64,000 nt of DNA from Amycolatopsis mediterranei (GCF_026017845.1 NZ_CP100416.1:8029757-8093756); one strand, 5' to 3'; counted from the stretch's first letter, positions 22,221-32,254 are shown. Numbers and translations: made by a program. The notes: a model not told the origin generated them from the letters alone.

Positions 22221-23039
22221 GTGACGATCGACCTGCACGCGCACAGCACGGCCTCCGACGGGACGACCCCGCCTTCCGAGCTGCCCCGGCTGGCCACCGA
22301 AGCCGGGCTGACGGTGCTCGCCCTCACCGACCACGACACCTTCGCGGGCCTGCCGGCGGCGCTGGCCGCCTCCGCCGGGGTGGAGATCGTCCCCGGCGTC
22401 GAGATCTCCTGCCGGCTCGACGACGCGGAGGTGCACCTGCTCGGCCTCTTCGTCGACCCCGGGCACCAGCCGCTGGGAGCCGAGCTGGAGCTGATCCGCA
22501 CCGACCGCGTTCGGCGCGGGGTGCGGATGGTCGAGCGTTGCCGGGAACTCGGCGCGCCGATCACCCTGGCCCAGGTCGAGACGATCGCCGCGGGTGCGCC
22601 GCTGGGCCGTCCGCACATCGCCGCGGCGCTGGCCGCGGTGGGCATCACCGACGCCTTCACCTCCGATTGGATCGCCGACGGCGGCCGGGCCGACGTGCCC
22701 AAGCACGTCCTGTCCACTGTGGACGCGATCGCGCTGGTCCGCGCGGCCGGCGGCGTGGCGGTGCTGGCCCACCCGCGCTCGGTCAAGCGGCGCACTGCGG
22801 TCTCGGACACCCAGCTGGCGACCCTGGCCGAAGCCGGGCTGTCGGGGATCGAAGCGGACCACCCGGAGCAGCCCGTCCAGGTCCGCGACCGGCTGCGGGC
22901 CGTGGCGGCGGAGCTGGGGTTGCGCGCGACCGGCTCGAGCGACTTCCACGGCGACCGCAAGCCGGTCCGGCTCGGCGAGTGCACGACCGCGCCCGAGGTG
23001 TTCGCGGCGCTCCGGGCGTCCGCCGTGTCCGTTTCGTAG
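22221..23039 (+). CDS. PHP-domain phosphoesterase (TrpH/YciV-like)
   Basis: The 272-residue PHP metallo-phosphoesterase starts TIDLHAHSTASDG, with metal ligands H-x-H. LALTDHDTFAGL, IVPGVEISC, VLAHPRS and GSSDFHGD complete the motif set. E. coli RNase AM (YciV) and related enzymes hydrolyse 3',5'-nucleoside bisphosphates or trim RNA 5' ends, and actinobacterial members are annotated the same way by similarity. GTG 22221 is 13 nt after the response-regulator stop, so it may be read from the same transcript, though no functional link is evident. Confidence 0.85.
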   Translation: MTIDLHAHSTASDGTTPPSELPRLATEAGLTVLALTDHDTFAGLPAALAASAGVEIVPGVEISCRLDDAEVHLLGLFVDPGHQPLGAELELIRTDRVRRGVRMVERCRELGAPITLAQVETIAAGAPLGRPHIAAALAAVGITDAFTSDWIADGGRADVPKHVLSTVDAIALVRAAGGVAVLAHPRSVKRRTAVSDTQLATLAEAGLSGIEADHPEQPVQVRDRLRAVAAELGLRATGSSDFHGDRKPVRLGECTTAPEVFAALRASAVSVS

Positions 23040-23104
23040 CCGCCTACCTCTCCAGGTGGGGGTATCGGATCACTCCCGCCGAACGCAGGATGACCGCCAC
23101 CGGC

Positions 23105-23120
23105 CGTGACTCACGTCACA
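23105..23120. promoter_or_regulatory. CRP/FNR-type box upstream of the liv operon
   Basis: CGTGACTCACGTCACA differs from TGTGA-N6-TCACA by one base and lies 38 bp upstream of livF. Crp/GlxR-type control of amino-acid transport is known in actinobacteria. Whether this site works as activator or repressor cannot be read from position alone, because the -10 of this operon is not clear. Confidence 0.45.
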
Positions 23121-23157
23121 CGAGTGGAGGAGGCCCCTTGCGTTCCGGAGTGAGTTC

Positions 23158-23963
<806 letters not shown>

Positions 23964-23967
<4 letters not shown>

Positions 23968-24794
23968 CGCCGCCGGAACTGCCGGCGACCACCGAGGCTT
24001 CGCCTCGGGCCGGGGGCCGCCGGACCCCCGAAAAGCTGTGCGTCGAGGCCGTTTCCCTGCGGTTCGGCGGGATCCGCGCGCTCGACGACGTGAGCTTCAC
24101 CGTCGCCCCCGGTTCGCTGCACGCGCTGATCGGGCCGAACGGCGCCGGGAAGTCCAGCTGCTTCAACGTGATCAGCGGCCTCTACCGGGCCAACACGGGC
24201 CACGTGCGGCTCGGGGACACCGAGCTCACCGGGCTCGCGCCGCACAAGCTCGCCGGGCTCGGCGTCGGGCGGTCGTTCCAGAACGCCGCCCTCTCCCCCG
24301 GCTCGACCGTGCTGGACAACGTCCTGCTCGGCCGGCACGCGCTGACCCGCGGCGGGTTCCTGGAGACCGGGCTGCGGCTGCCGTGGACGGTCCGGGCCGA
24401 ACGCCGGCACGCCGAGCGAGCGCGGGAAATCTGCGCGTTCCTCGGCCTCGGCGCGGTCGTGGACGCCCCCGTGGGCGCGCTGCCCTACGGCGTCGTCAAG
24501 CGCGTCGACCTGGCCCGCGCGCTGGCCGTGGAACCGGTACTACTCCTGCTCGACGAGCCCGCGGCCGGGATGAACGCGGCCGAGACCGCCGAGCTGGCCG
24601 GCACCATCAGCGGGATCCGCGCCGAGCTGGGCATCTCGATCCTGCTCGTCGAACACGACATGGGCCTGGTGATGGGCATCGCCGACCGCGTCACGGTGCT
24701 CGACTTCGGCAGGCGCATCGCCGACGGCACGCCCGCGCAGGTCCAGTCCGACCCGGACGTCATCAAGGCCTACCTCGGTACGGAGGCGGCGTGA
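23964..24794 (+). CDS. livG: branched-chain amino acid type ABC transporter ATPase (LivG)
   Basis: The 276-residue ATPase has a Pro/Gly-rich 25-residue leader and then Walker A GPNGAGKSS. The LivG-specific GVGRSFQNAALSPGSTVLDNVLLG is present. The signature is the degenerate LPYGVVKRVDLARAL normal for LivG, and Walker B is VLLLLDEPAAGM. It pairs with LivF as the heterodimeric motor. ATG 23964 overlaps the livF stop (ATGA); an in-frame GTG 9 nt earlier is the alternative. Confidence 0.9.
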
Positions 24795-25669
24795 ACACTT
24801 TCCTGCAGCTCGTGGTGAACGGCCTCGGCAAGGGCGCGGTGTTCGCGTTGCTGGCGCTGGGGTTCGTGATCATCTTCAAGGCCACCGAGGTGGTCAACTT
24901 CGCCCACGGCTCACTCGTGCTCTTCGGCGGCTACCTCGTCGTCGTGACGCGGGACGCGCTGGGCTGGGTCGGCGCGTCGCTCGCCGGGATCGTCTCGGCC
25001 GGGCTGCTCGGCCTGCTCGTGGAGCGGCTGCTGCTGTCGCGCTCCCGGCACGCCGACGCCAACAGCCTGGCCCTGCTCACCATCGGCGTCGACGTGATCG
25101 TCACCGAGGAGATCGTGCGCCGCCTCGGCGTCACGCTGCCCTTCCTCGGCGGCGCCTGGGACGCGAAGCCGTTCCAGCTCGGCGGGATCACGCTGTTCCG
25201 CACGCACCTGGTCGCCCTCGGCGTGGCCGCGGTGCTGATCACGGCGTTCTGGCTGGCCTTCAAGTACTCGAACTGGGGCGTGGCCATGCGGGCGCAGGCG
25301 GAGAACCGCGAGGCCGCCGCGCTGATGGGCATCCGCAGCTCCCGCGTCACCGCGACCGCGTGGCTGGTCGCCGGGCTGCTGGCCGGGGTGGCCGTGCTGT
25401 TCATCGCGACGCAGGACTTCTCCGGCGCCGGGCTTTCCCGCGGGACGCACTCGATCGCGCTGGCCGCGTTCCCCGCGGCGATCCTCGGCGGCCTCGACTC
25501 GACGGCGGGTGCGGTGGTCGGCGGCCTGGTCGTCGGGCTGGTGGAGGCGCTGTCGGCCCAATACGTCTCGTTCGACTTCTCCAAGAGCGCGGTGTTCCTG
25601 GTGATGCTGGTGGTCCTGGTGGTGCGGCCTTCGGGATTGTTCGGCACGAGGGAGCGAACGCGTGTCTGA
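24791..25669 (+). CDS. livH: branched-chain amino acid type ABC permease (LivH)
   Basis: The 292-residue permease has about eight membrane segments. Family landmarks are LVVNGLGKGAVFALLALGFVIIFKATEVVNFAHGSLVLFGGY, the cytoplasmic EAA-like AQAENREAAALMGIRSSRV, and AFPAAILGGLDSTAGAVVGGLVVGLVE. It forms the translocation channel together with LivM. GTG 24791 overlaps the livG stop. Confidence 0.9.
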   Translation: MNTFLQLVVNGLGKGAVFALLALGFVIIFKATEVVNFAHGSLVLFGGYLVVVTRDALGWVGASLAGIVSAGLLGLLVERLLLSRSRHADANSLALLTIGVDVIVTEEIVRRLGVTLPFLGGAWDAKPFQLGGITLFRTHLVALGVAAVLITAFWLAFKYSNWGVAMRAQAENREAAALMGIRSSRVTATAWLVAGLLAGVAVLFIATQDFSGAGLSRGTHSIALAAFPAAILGGLDSTAGAVVGGLVVGLVEALSAQYVSFDFSKSAVFLVMLVVLVVRPSGLFGTRERTRV

Positions 25670-26819
25670 GCAAGCCGTGTCCGAAGTGGACACCGAGTCC
25701 GAACCGGTCGCGGCCCCTCGTCCGCGCCGCGGCCCGGCGAGCCTGGTCCGCAAAGCCGCTTGGCTCGCGCTGCTGGTCGTCCTGCTCGCCCTGCCGTTGT
25801 ACCTCGACGCGGCCTGGCTGAAGGCCGGGCAGTACATGATGATCGGCGCGGTGGGCGCGATCGGGCTGACCTTGGTGGTCGGGCAGGCCGGGCAGCTTTC
25901 CCTGGCCCACGCGTTCTTCCTGCTCGCCGGCGGTACCGCCTACACCGTCCTGTCCGGACCGATCGGCGACGACCGGGTGGTCGGCTTCGGCCTCGATCCC
26001 GGCCTCTCGCTGCTGGGTGCGGTGGTCGTCGCGGCCCTGCTCGGGCTGGCCTTCGCCCCGGTCGCCGGTCGGTTGCGCGGCATCTACCTCGGCGTCGCCT
26101 CACTGGCGCTGGTGTTCCTGGGCCTCTACTTCGGACAGTCCGCCGAGGAGCTCACCGGCGGGACGTCGACCGGCCGCGCGCCGGCGCCGTTCTCGCTGTT
26201 CGGTTTCCCGTTCACCGACGACGGCCCCGAGATCACCCTGCTCGGCGTGCCGATCCGGCAGGCCGAGCGCATGTGGTACCTGTTCCTGCTGCTCACCGTG
26301 CTCGCGTTCGTGATCGCGCGCGGGGCCGTCCGCGGCCGGGTCGGGCGGTCGTGGCGGGCGGTGCGGGACAACGAGGCCGCGGCCGCGGTGATGGGCGTCA
26401 GCGTCATGCGCGCCAAGGCGGGCGCGTTCGCCGTCTCGTCGGCCTACGGTGGCCTCGCCGGCGCGATGACCGTGCTCTGGTTCGACATCCTCAAGCCGGA
26501 CGAGAGCGAGTTCGGCACCTACGGCATCAACGTGTCGATCGCCTACCTCGCGATGGTCATCATCGGCGGCCTCGGCTCGGTCCCCGGCGCGCTGGTCGGC
26601 GCGCTGATCGTCAACGGCCTGCCGCAGGTCCTCGCCCTGTATTCGGCCGACCTGGGCTGGTTCTCCGGCACCGGCGACGGCGCGCTGACCCCGGTCCTCG
26701 TCAGCTCGTTCGTCTACGGCGCCGCGATCATCCTCGTCGTGCTGTTCGAGCCGGGCGGGCTCGCCGCGCTCGGCCGCCGGCTCACCCGTCTTCGCCGTCA
26801 ACCCCCGGAGGAACCATGA
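25662..26819 (+). CDS. livM: branched-chain amino acid type ABC permease (LivM)
   Basis: The 385-residue permease has a 40-residue charged cytoplasmic N-terminus and about ten membrane segments. Typical motifs are GAIGLTLVVGQAGQLSLAHAFFLLAGG, RAVRDNEAAAAVMGVSVMRAKAGAFAVSSAYGGLAGAM and AYLAMVIIGGLGSVPGALVGAL. It overlaps livH by 8 nt and livK by 4 nt. Confidence 0.9.
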   Translation: MSEQAVSEVDTESEPVAAPRPRRGPASLVRKAAWLALLVVLLALPLYLDAAWLKAGQYMMIGAVGAIGLTLVVGQAGQLSLAHAFFLLAGGTAYTVLSGPIGDDRVVGFGLDPGLSLLGAVVVAALLGLAFAPVAGRLRGIYLGVASLALVFLGLYFGQSAEELTGGTSTGRAPAPFSLFGFPFTDDGPEITLLGVPIRQAERMWYLFLLLTVLAFVIARGAVRGRVGRSWRAVRDNEAAAAVMGVSVMRAKAGAFAVSSAYGGLAGAMTVLWFDILKPDESEFGTYGINVSIAYLAMVIIGGLGSVPGALVGALIVNGLPQVLALYSADLGWFSGTGDGALTPVLVSSFVYGAAIILVVLFEPGGLAALGRRLTRLRRQPPEEP

Positions 26820-28066
26820 AACGCACACACCTGGCGGCGGCGCTGGTGGCCGTCCTCGCGCTCTCGGCGTGCAGCACGAAGGCGAACAACTCGGGCTCGC
26901 CGGGCTCGGACAGCTCGGGGGTCAAAACCGGCAAGGGGGTGACGGCGGCCGAGGTGACGCTCGGCGTGATGACCGACAAGTCCGGCGTGTTCAAGAACCT
27001 CGGCCTCGGCGTCACGCAGGGCAACGAGCTGTGGGCCAAGGACTTCAACGCCGCCGGCGGCGTCTGCGGGCGCCAGGTGAAGCTCGAGGAGGTCGACCAC
27101 GGTTACAAGGCCGACACGGCGAAGACGCTGTACCCGCAGATCGAGCCGAAGGTGCTCGGGTTCGTGCAGCTGCTGGGCTCGCCGGTGGTGGCCGCGCTGA
27201 AGCAGAACCTGGCCACCGACAAGGCCGTCGCCGCGCCGGCGTCGTGGTCGTCGGAGCTGCTGGACAACCCGTACGTGATGATCGTCGGGACGACGTACGA
27301 CCTCGAGATGATCGACGGCCTGTCGTACCTGCAGGAGCAGGGCCTGATCAAGGACGGCGACACGATCGGGCACGTCTACATCGACGGCGAGTACGGCAAG
27401 AACGGCCTGCGCGGGTCGCAGTTCTACGCGAAGAAGCACAGCCTGACGGTCAAGGAAGTGAAGATCACCTCGACCGACAGCGACCTCACCAACGTCGTCA
27501 CCGGGCTCAAGGGCGCCGGCGTGAAGGCGATCGCGCTGACCACCACGCCCGCCCAGACCGGGTCCGCGGTCGCGGCGAACAAGGCACTCGGGCTGAACGT
27601 GCCGGTACTGGGCAACAACCCGACCTTCGACCCGGCGCTGCTGAAGAGCCCGGCGGCCGGGGCGCTCGACAAGCTGACGGTGGTCGCGAGCAGCGTGCCG
27701 TTCTCCGCGGACCTGCCGAAGGCGAAGGACGTGGCGGCGAAGTTCAAGGCCGCGTACAAGGAGACCCCGAACGGCGGCGTCCCCTACGGCTACGCGGTGG
27801 GCGAAGTCTGGGGCGCGGTGCTGAAGAAGGCCTGCGACAACAAGGACCTCACCCGCGACGGCATCGCGGCGGCCCTGAAGCAGACGACGTCGGCGAGCAC
27901 GGACAACCTGGTCGCGGCGCTCGACTTCTCCAAGCCGGGAACGCCGGCGACGCGCCAGGTGTACGCGGCCACCCCGGACGCTTCCGCCGAGGGCGGCGTC
28001 AAGTACGTCAAGCCGTTGTTCGAAGCGCCCGAGGCGAAGGAGTACGTGGCTCCGCACCAGAAGTGA
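26816..28066 (+). CDS. livK: substrate-binding lipoprotein of the liv-type ABC transporter
   Basis: The 416-residue type I periplasmic-binding-fold protein has a lipobox LSAC with Cys19, anchoring it to the outer face of the membrane. A Ser/Gly linker follows. The core runs EVTLGVMTDKSGVFKNLGLGVTQGNELWAKDFNAAGGVCGRQVKL ... GVPYGYAVGEVWGAVLKKACDN. The ligand is not predictable: HAAT binding proteins take branched amino acids, amides, urea or aromatic acids. As last gene of the operon it has its own strong GGAGGAACC ribosome site, which fits higher expression. Confidence 0.9.
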   Translation: MKRTHLAAALVAVLALSACSTKANNSGSPGSDSSGVKTGKGVTAAEVTLGVMTDKSGVFKNLGLGVTQGNELWAKDFNAAGGVCGRQVKLEEVDHGYKADTAKTLYPQIEPKVLGFVQLLGSPVVAALKQNLATDKAVAAPASWSSELLDNPYVMIVGTTYDLEMIDGLSYLQEQGLIKDGDTIGHVYIDGEYGKNGLRGSQFYAKKHSLTVKEVKITSTDSDLTNVVTGLKGAGVKAIALTTTPAQTGSAVAANKALGLNVPVLGNNPTFDPALLKSPAAGALDKLTVVASSVPFSADLPKAKDVAAKFKAAYKETPNGGVPYGYAVGEVWGAVLKKACDNKDLTRDGIAAALKQTTSASTDNLVAALDFSKPGTPATRQVYAATPDASAEGGVKYVKPLFEAPEAKEYVAPHQK

Positions 28067-28355
28067 GCCTTCGACCGGCCGACGCGGCCGCCTCGTGGAG
28101 CGGGGTGGTCGCGTGGGCCTCGCGCGAAAGTGTGTACAGAATCCCGTCCGTGCTCGCCCCGTAGTCCGATCGTTTTCCGGCAGCTGCGGAAGACGACGCA
28201 TGAACCGCTTCCCTAGGGGTATCCGGGGGCTACCCCGGAGCGGCACGACACGCCACCCTTACGTGCACCCCTGAAATACCCGGATTCGCACGCTCGGAGG
28301 CGGAAACTGTCGGTGGTGGGGCGTCTAATGAGCACGACGGGAAGGAGGCGCCGCC

Positions 28356-28613
28356 ATGATCACCGCATTGAACCATCGTGAGCGGGCCACATTGAGAGCC
28401 GTGGCCGGGGGCCACGCCGAGATCAGCTGCAGCTGCGAGCCCGACCTCTTCATCGACGGCCTGAGCTGCTGCGACCAGTCCACCGTGCACCGGCTCGCGC
28501 GGCTCGGCCTGATCGCACCCGCACAGCCCGGCAAGTGCGGCGAGCGCGTGCCCGCGCTGCTCACCGAGGCCGGCTCGCGCGCGCTGGGCGAGGTCTTCGC
28601 GGCCGCCGCGTAA
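28356..28613 (+). CDS. small Cys-rich winged-helix-like protein, hypothetical
   Basis: The 85-residue protein (MITALNHRERATLRAVAGG...) has five cysteines: Cys25 and Cys27 (CSC), Cys38-Cys39 and Cys61. A winged-helix-like pattern, STVHRLARLGLIAPA ... VPALLTEAGSRALGEVF, follows. Similar small proteins are common in actinomycetes and have no established role. Metal or Fe-S binding by the cysteines is inference. AAGGAGG lies 8 nt before the ATG. The preceding 290 bp contain only a GGGGTA/TACCCC hairpin near 28217-28237 and no other gene. Confidence 0.7.
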   Translation: MITALNHRERATLRAVAGGHAEISCSCEPDLFIDGLSCCDQSTVHRLARLGLIAPAQPGKCGERVPALLTEAGSRALGEVFAAAA

Positions 28614-28653
28614 TCGCTTTGCCACACACTGGGGTCACTGACAGCATCACCTG

Positions 28654-29253
28654 ATGCAGGTATTCCTCGAAACCGAGCGGCTGATCCTCCGCCGGTTCAC
28701 CGAGAACGACGCCGATGCGCTCTTCGAACTCTACGACGACCCGGCCGTGATGAAGTACCTCAATGGGGGACGGCCGGCGGACCGCACCGAGATCGTCACA
28801 CTGGATCTCCCCGCGTTCCTCGGTTACTACCAGCGTTTCCCCGGTTACGGGTTCTGGGCGGCGATCGAAAAGAGCACCGGCGACTTCCTGGGGTGGTTCC
28901 ATTTCCGCCCCCGCCCGGGCGACCCGCCGGACGAGCCCGAGCTCGGCTACCGGCTGCACCGGACGGCCTGGGGCAGGGGCTACGGCACCGAAGGCTCCGC
29001 GGCACTGCTCGCCAAAGGCTTCACCGAGCTGGGGGTACGGCGCGTGACGGCGTCCACCATGGTGGTGAACGAGCGCTCGCGGCGCGTGATGGAAAAACTG
29101 GGGATGACGCTCGTCCGCACCTACTTCGAGGAGTTCCCGGAGCACGAACGCGCGCCGGGCAGCGAGCACGGCGACGTCGAGTACGGCATCACCCGCGAGG
29201 AGTGGCTCGCGAGCGCCGCGTCCGGCGCTCACGAGCCCCCCGATCAGCGGTAG
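28654..29253 (+). CDS. GNAT family N-acetyltransferase (RimJ/RimL-like)
   Basis: The 199-residue acetyltransferase_3 type protein starts FLETERLILRRFTENDADALFELYDDPAVMKYLNGG. The acetyl-CoA motif is LGYRLHRTAWGRGYGTEGSAALLAKGF, followed by TMVVNERSRRVMEKLGMTL. This family acetylates N-termini of ribosomal proteins or small molecules; the target is unknown. Its 3' end overlaps the convergent GH92 gene by 10 nt. Confidence 0.87.
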   Translation: MQVFLETERLILRRFTENDADALFELYDDPAVMKYLNGGRPADRTEIVTLDLPAFLGYYQRFPGYGFWAAIEKSTGDFLGWFHFRPRPGDPPDEPELGYRLHRTAWGRGYGTEGSAALLAKGFTELGVRRVTASTMVVNERSRRVMEKLGMTLVRTYFEEFPEHERAPGSEHGDVEYGITREEWLASAASGAHEPPDQR

Positions 29254-31946
29254 ACCTCGAACTCGTAGATCCGTGACGCACCGTTGCCGTCGTTGGCCGG
29301 GGTGGTGACGTTCAGCTTCACGTACCGCGCCGACCGGGTGGTGATCGGGTGGTACGTGCGGCTGGCCCGGGACCCGGTCACGGAAGCGACCGTCGTCCAC
29401 GCTGAGCCGTCGGTGGACGTCTGGATCGTGAAAGCGCCGGTGTTCCAGGCCGTGGTTTCGCCGCCGAGGCCGGCGTGCTTGACCACGAACGCGGACACGT
29501 TCTGCGCCGACCCGAGGTCGACCTGCAGGAACTTCGTCGCGGCGGCGGTGCAGAACTTGCTGTTGCCCGCCAGGCTGCCGTCGACCGCGTTGGCCGCACC
29601 CTCGGCCGAGTTGCACGTCGCCGAACCCGTGGCCGCCTTGCCCAGCGCCAGGTTCGTCCCGAGCTCCGGCGCGGCGGCCGGCGGGGTGAACCCGTCGTTG
29701 TACGACGGCGGGACGTCCGACACGTTCGTGCCCCAGCCGCTCGGCGACGAGCCCATCGTGTAACTCAGCGTGGACGCGCCCGCGATGTCGCCGTAGCGGA
29801 TCCACGACTTCGTCGTCGAGACGCCGTTGACGCTCAGGCTCTGCACGTACTGGGCACCCTGGCCGGCACCGGTGCCGGTGATCCGGATGGTCCCGCTCGG
29901 CCGGACGATCGACACCGACGGGAACAGCGGGCCGTGCAGGGCCAGCACGTCCGCGCCCGGCGTCGCCGGGTACATCCCCAGCGCGGCGAAGACGTACCAC
30001 GCCGAGGTGGCGCCGAGGTCGTCGTTGCCGGGCTCGCCGCCCGCGCCGGTGGTGAACGACTCGTTCATCACGCGCCGCACCGCGGAGCTGGTGCCCTGCG
30101 GGTGGGCGGCGTAGTTGTACGCCCACGGCACGCCGTGCTCCGGCTCGTTGCCGATGTAGAAGTACGGCTGGGTGAGGCCGCCGTTGAGCTGGGTGAAGTG
30201 GTGGTCGAGCCGCTGCACGGCGGTCTGGCGGCCACCCATCAGGTTGATCACGCCCTGGTAGTTGTAGGGCACCATCCAGGTGTACTGCGAGGGGTTGCCC
30301 TCGGTGTAGCCGCTGTTGCTCGACGGCACGACCGGCCACGCCCAGTTCCCGTCACTGCCCCGCGGCTGGATGTAGCCGGAATCGGGGCCGAACACGTTCT
30401 GCCACCACTGGGCCCGCTGCATGTACGTGTTGTACTTCGTGGTGTCGCCGACCGCCTTCGCGAACTGCGCCACCGCGAAGTCGGACGCCGAGTACTCGAG
30501 CGAGTCCGACGGGTCTTCGTAGACGTAGTGCCGGCTGAGGTAGCCGCTTTCCCGGCCGCGGATCGCCTGCCCCTGCGTGGTGCCGCCGCCGGCGCTCTTG
30601 TCCATCAGCGTCAACGCCGCCGCGGTGTCGAAGCCGCGCACCCCGAAGGCGTACATGCTGCCGACGATGATCGGCCCCGGGTCACCGGTCATCACGAAGT
30701 GCTCGTTGCTGTTGTGCGACCACTTGGGCAGCAACCCACCCTGCTGGCCGTCCAGCACCATCGACTTCGCGATGTCGCTCGCTTCGTTCGGCGCGAGCAG
30801 CCCGATCAGCGCGGCCCACGAGCGGTAGATGTCCCAGCCGGAGTAGTTCTGGTAGACGGTGTGGGAAGCGGTGTGCACCGCCTGGTCGAACCCGCGGTAC
30901 TGGCCGTTCGTGTCGCTGGCGATGTTCGGGTTCTGGAAGACGTGGTACAGCGCCGTGTAGAACTTCTGCAGGTCCGCGGCGGCGCCACCGGTCACCTGGA
31001 CGCGGTTGAGGATGGTGTTCCAGCTCGTGTCGGCCGCGGCCCGGACCCCGGCGAAGTCGAAGCCGGGGTTCTCGGCGGCGAGGTTCGCCTGCGCGTTGGC
31101 CAGGCTGACGAACGAAATGCCGACCTTCGCCTGGACCGTGGTGTTGCTCGAGGTGTCGAAGGTGACGTACCCGCCGGAGTTCGTGCCGCTGGTGCTCGCG
31201 GAACCGGCGGTCACGGTGCCGCCGAGCCAGGTGCCGAACCCGCTGGGCGCGCGGTCGAACTGGATGACGTAGAAGATCTGGTAGGTCTTCGACGAGCCGC
31301 AGAACCCGCCGCCGGTCACCGAACCGGTGAGCTGGCTGCCGTTGATGCTGATCGACCCGCTGCGGCTGCCGGTGGCGCTGCGGCTGGTGTTCACGAGCAG
31401 CCGCGCGGACGTCGTGCCGGGGTAGGTCAGCTTCATGAAGCCGGACCGCTGCGTGGCCGAGAGCTCCACCGTCGTGTTGTAGGTGTCGAGCTTGTTCTTG
31501 TAGTAGCCGGGCGCGGCCGACTCGTTCTCCTTGGTGTAGTGGCCCGCGTACCCGGTCCAGCCGGTGCCCGGCGAGGTCCCGATCGCGCCGGTGATCGGCA
31601 GCAGGCCGAGGTCTTCGTTGTTGGCGCAGCCGGCCCCGTTGAAGTGGGTGAGGCTGAACTCCTCGATGCTGCTGTCGCTGTACCGGTAACCGGACGGGGA
31701 CGCGGTCGGCGTGTCCGGGCTGAACTGCACCATGCCGAACGGCACGACCGCACCCGGGTAGGTGCTGCCGCCGGCGCCGCCGGGCACCGGGTTGGGCGAG
31801 TTGCTGTTGTCGGTGCCGATGAAGGGATTCACGTACTGCGTGAGGGCGAGCGTCGCGGCGCCGGCCGCCGGGGCGGCGAGCCCCGCTCCCAGCAGAACCG
31901 CGGCGAACGCGACCGCGAACACCCGGCCGGCCAATGGTCTGGACAT
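29244..31946 (-). CDS. secreted GH92 alpha-mannosidase with C-terminal F5/8 type C (CBM32-like) domain
   Basis: The 900-residue exported glycosidase has a signal peptide at ~1-30 (RVFAVAFAAVLLGAGLAAPAAGAA). The GH92 N-terminal domain (YVNPFIGTDNSNSPNPVPGG, GGSTYPGAVVPFGMVQFSPDT) is followed by the catalytic (alpha/alpha)6 domain (YSGWDIYRSWAALIGLLAP, WSHNSNEHFVMTGDPGPIIVGSMYAFG, GNEPEHGVPWAYNYA, GEPGNDDLGATSAWYVFAALGMYP). A carbohydrate-binding domain occupies about 765-900 (NLALGKAATGSATCNSAEGAANAVDG...RYVKLNVTTPANDGNGASRIYEFEVY). GH92 enzymes are Ca-dependent exo-mannosidases, mainly alpha-1,2. ATG 31946 has AGGAGAGGAAGG upstream. LacI-type operators precede it. Confidence 0.94.
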   Translation of the reverse strand: MSRPLAGRVFAVAFAAVLLGAGLAAPAAGAATLALTQYVNPFIGTDNSNSPNPVPGGAGGSTYPGAVVPFGMVQFSPDTPTASPSGYRYSDSSIEEFSLTHFNGAGCANNEDLGLLPITGAIGTSPGTGWTGYAGHYTKENESAAPGYYKNKLDTYNTTVELSATQRSGFMKLTYPGTTSARLLVNTSRSATGSRSGSISINGSQLTGSVTGGGFCGSSKTYQIFYVIQFDRAPSGFGTWLGGTVTAGSASTSGTNSGGYVTFDTSSNTTVQAKVGISFVSLANAQANLAAENPGFDFAGVRAAADTSWNTILNRVQVTGGAAADLQKFYTALYHVFQNPNIASDTNGQYRGFDQAVHTASHTVYQNYSGWDIYRSWAALIGLLAPNEASDIAKSMVLDGQQGGLLPKWSHNSNEHFVMTGDPGPIIVGSMYAFGVRGFDTAAALTLMDKSAGGGTTQGQAIRGRESGYLSRHYVYEDPSDSLEYSASDFAVAQFAKAVGDTTKYNTYMQRAQWWQNVFGPDSGYIQPRGSDGNWAWPVVPSSNSGYTEGNPSQYTWMVPYNYQGVINLMGGRQTAVQRLDHHFTQLNGGLTQPYFYIGNEPEHGVPWAYNYAAHPQGTSSAVRRVMNESFTTGAGGEPGNDDLGATSAWYVFAALGMYPATPGADVLALHGPLFPSVSIVRPSGTIRITGTGAGQGAQYVQSLSVNGVSTTKSWIRYGDIAGASTLSYTMGSSPSGWGTNVSDVPPSYNDGFTPPAAAPELGTNLALGKAATGSATCNSAEGAANAVDGSLAGNSKFCTAAATKFLQVDLGSAQNVSAFVVKHAGLGGETTAWNTGAFTIQTSTDGSAWTTVASVTGSRASRTYHPITTRSARYVKLNVTTPANDGNGASRIYEFEVYR

Positions 31947-31980
31947 GACCCTTCCTCTCCTTGTCGCACCTTCCGCCGGG

Positions 31981-32026
31981 CGACATCGTTGTCGGGCAAG
32001 CAGAACGAGTGATGACAACGTTGTCA
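31981..32026. promoter_or_regulatory. two LacI-family type operators upstream of the GH92 gene
   Basis: TGACAACGTTGTCA (32013-32026) is a perfect 14-bp palindrome with the central CG typical of LacI/GalR-family sites. CGACATCGTTGTCG (31981-31994) is a weaker copy, 12 of 14 matching. The centres are 32 bp apart, three helical turns, allowing cooperative binding. No LacI gene lies in the window. The rest of the 32027-32205 stretch holds nothing recognisable. Confidence 0.7.
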
Positions 32027-32205
32027 GCGCGGCTTGCGCCGCGTCGTCAACGTCCAGGGGGATCGAAGTGGTACCGGAACTCGGTGGCAGGACATGGTGG
32101 CACGGCAGGACCCGCCGGCGGAAGCACCGAAAGTTCGTTGTGCGCCAACCGGTTCCGCGACCGGACCACTCAGGGTCGGTGGACCACCCGGCCGGCCGCA
32201 GACGC

Positions 32206-32254
32206 CTTGAATGACTCATTCATGTCGTCGGACGCCAGGAATGAGTCATTCAAG
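32206..32254. repeat. REP-like palindrome pair at the IMPACT gene 3' end
   Basis: CTTGAATGACTCATT (32206-32220) and AATGAGTCATTCAAG (32240-32254) are perfect 15-bp inverted copies around a 19-nt spacer. Each arm is itself a near-perfect palindrome around AATGACTCATT. The right arm supplies the last codons and the TGA stop of the IMPACT gene. It could act as a terminator or a repetitive extragenic palindrome. Confidence 0.8.

Noticed and set aside
28270..28330. GGAAAC...CGTC as an ECF promoter for the Cys-rich small protein
   Set aside because: Spacing is only 14 nt, shorter than known sites of this type.
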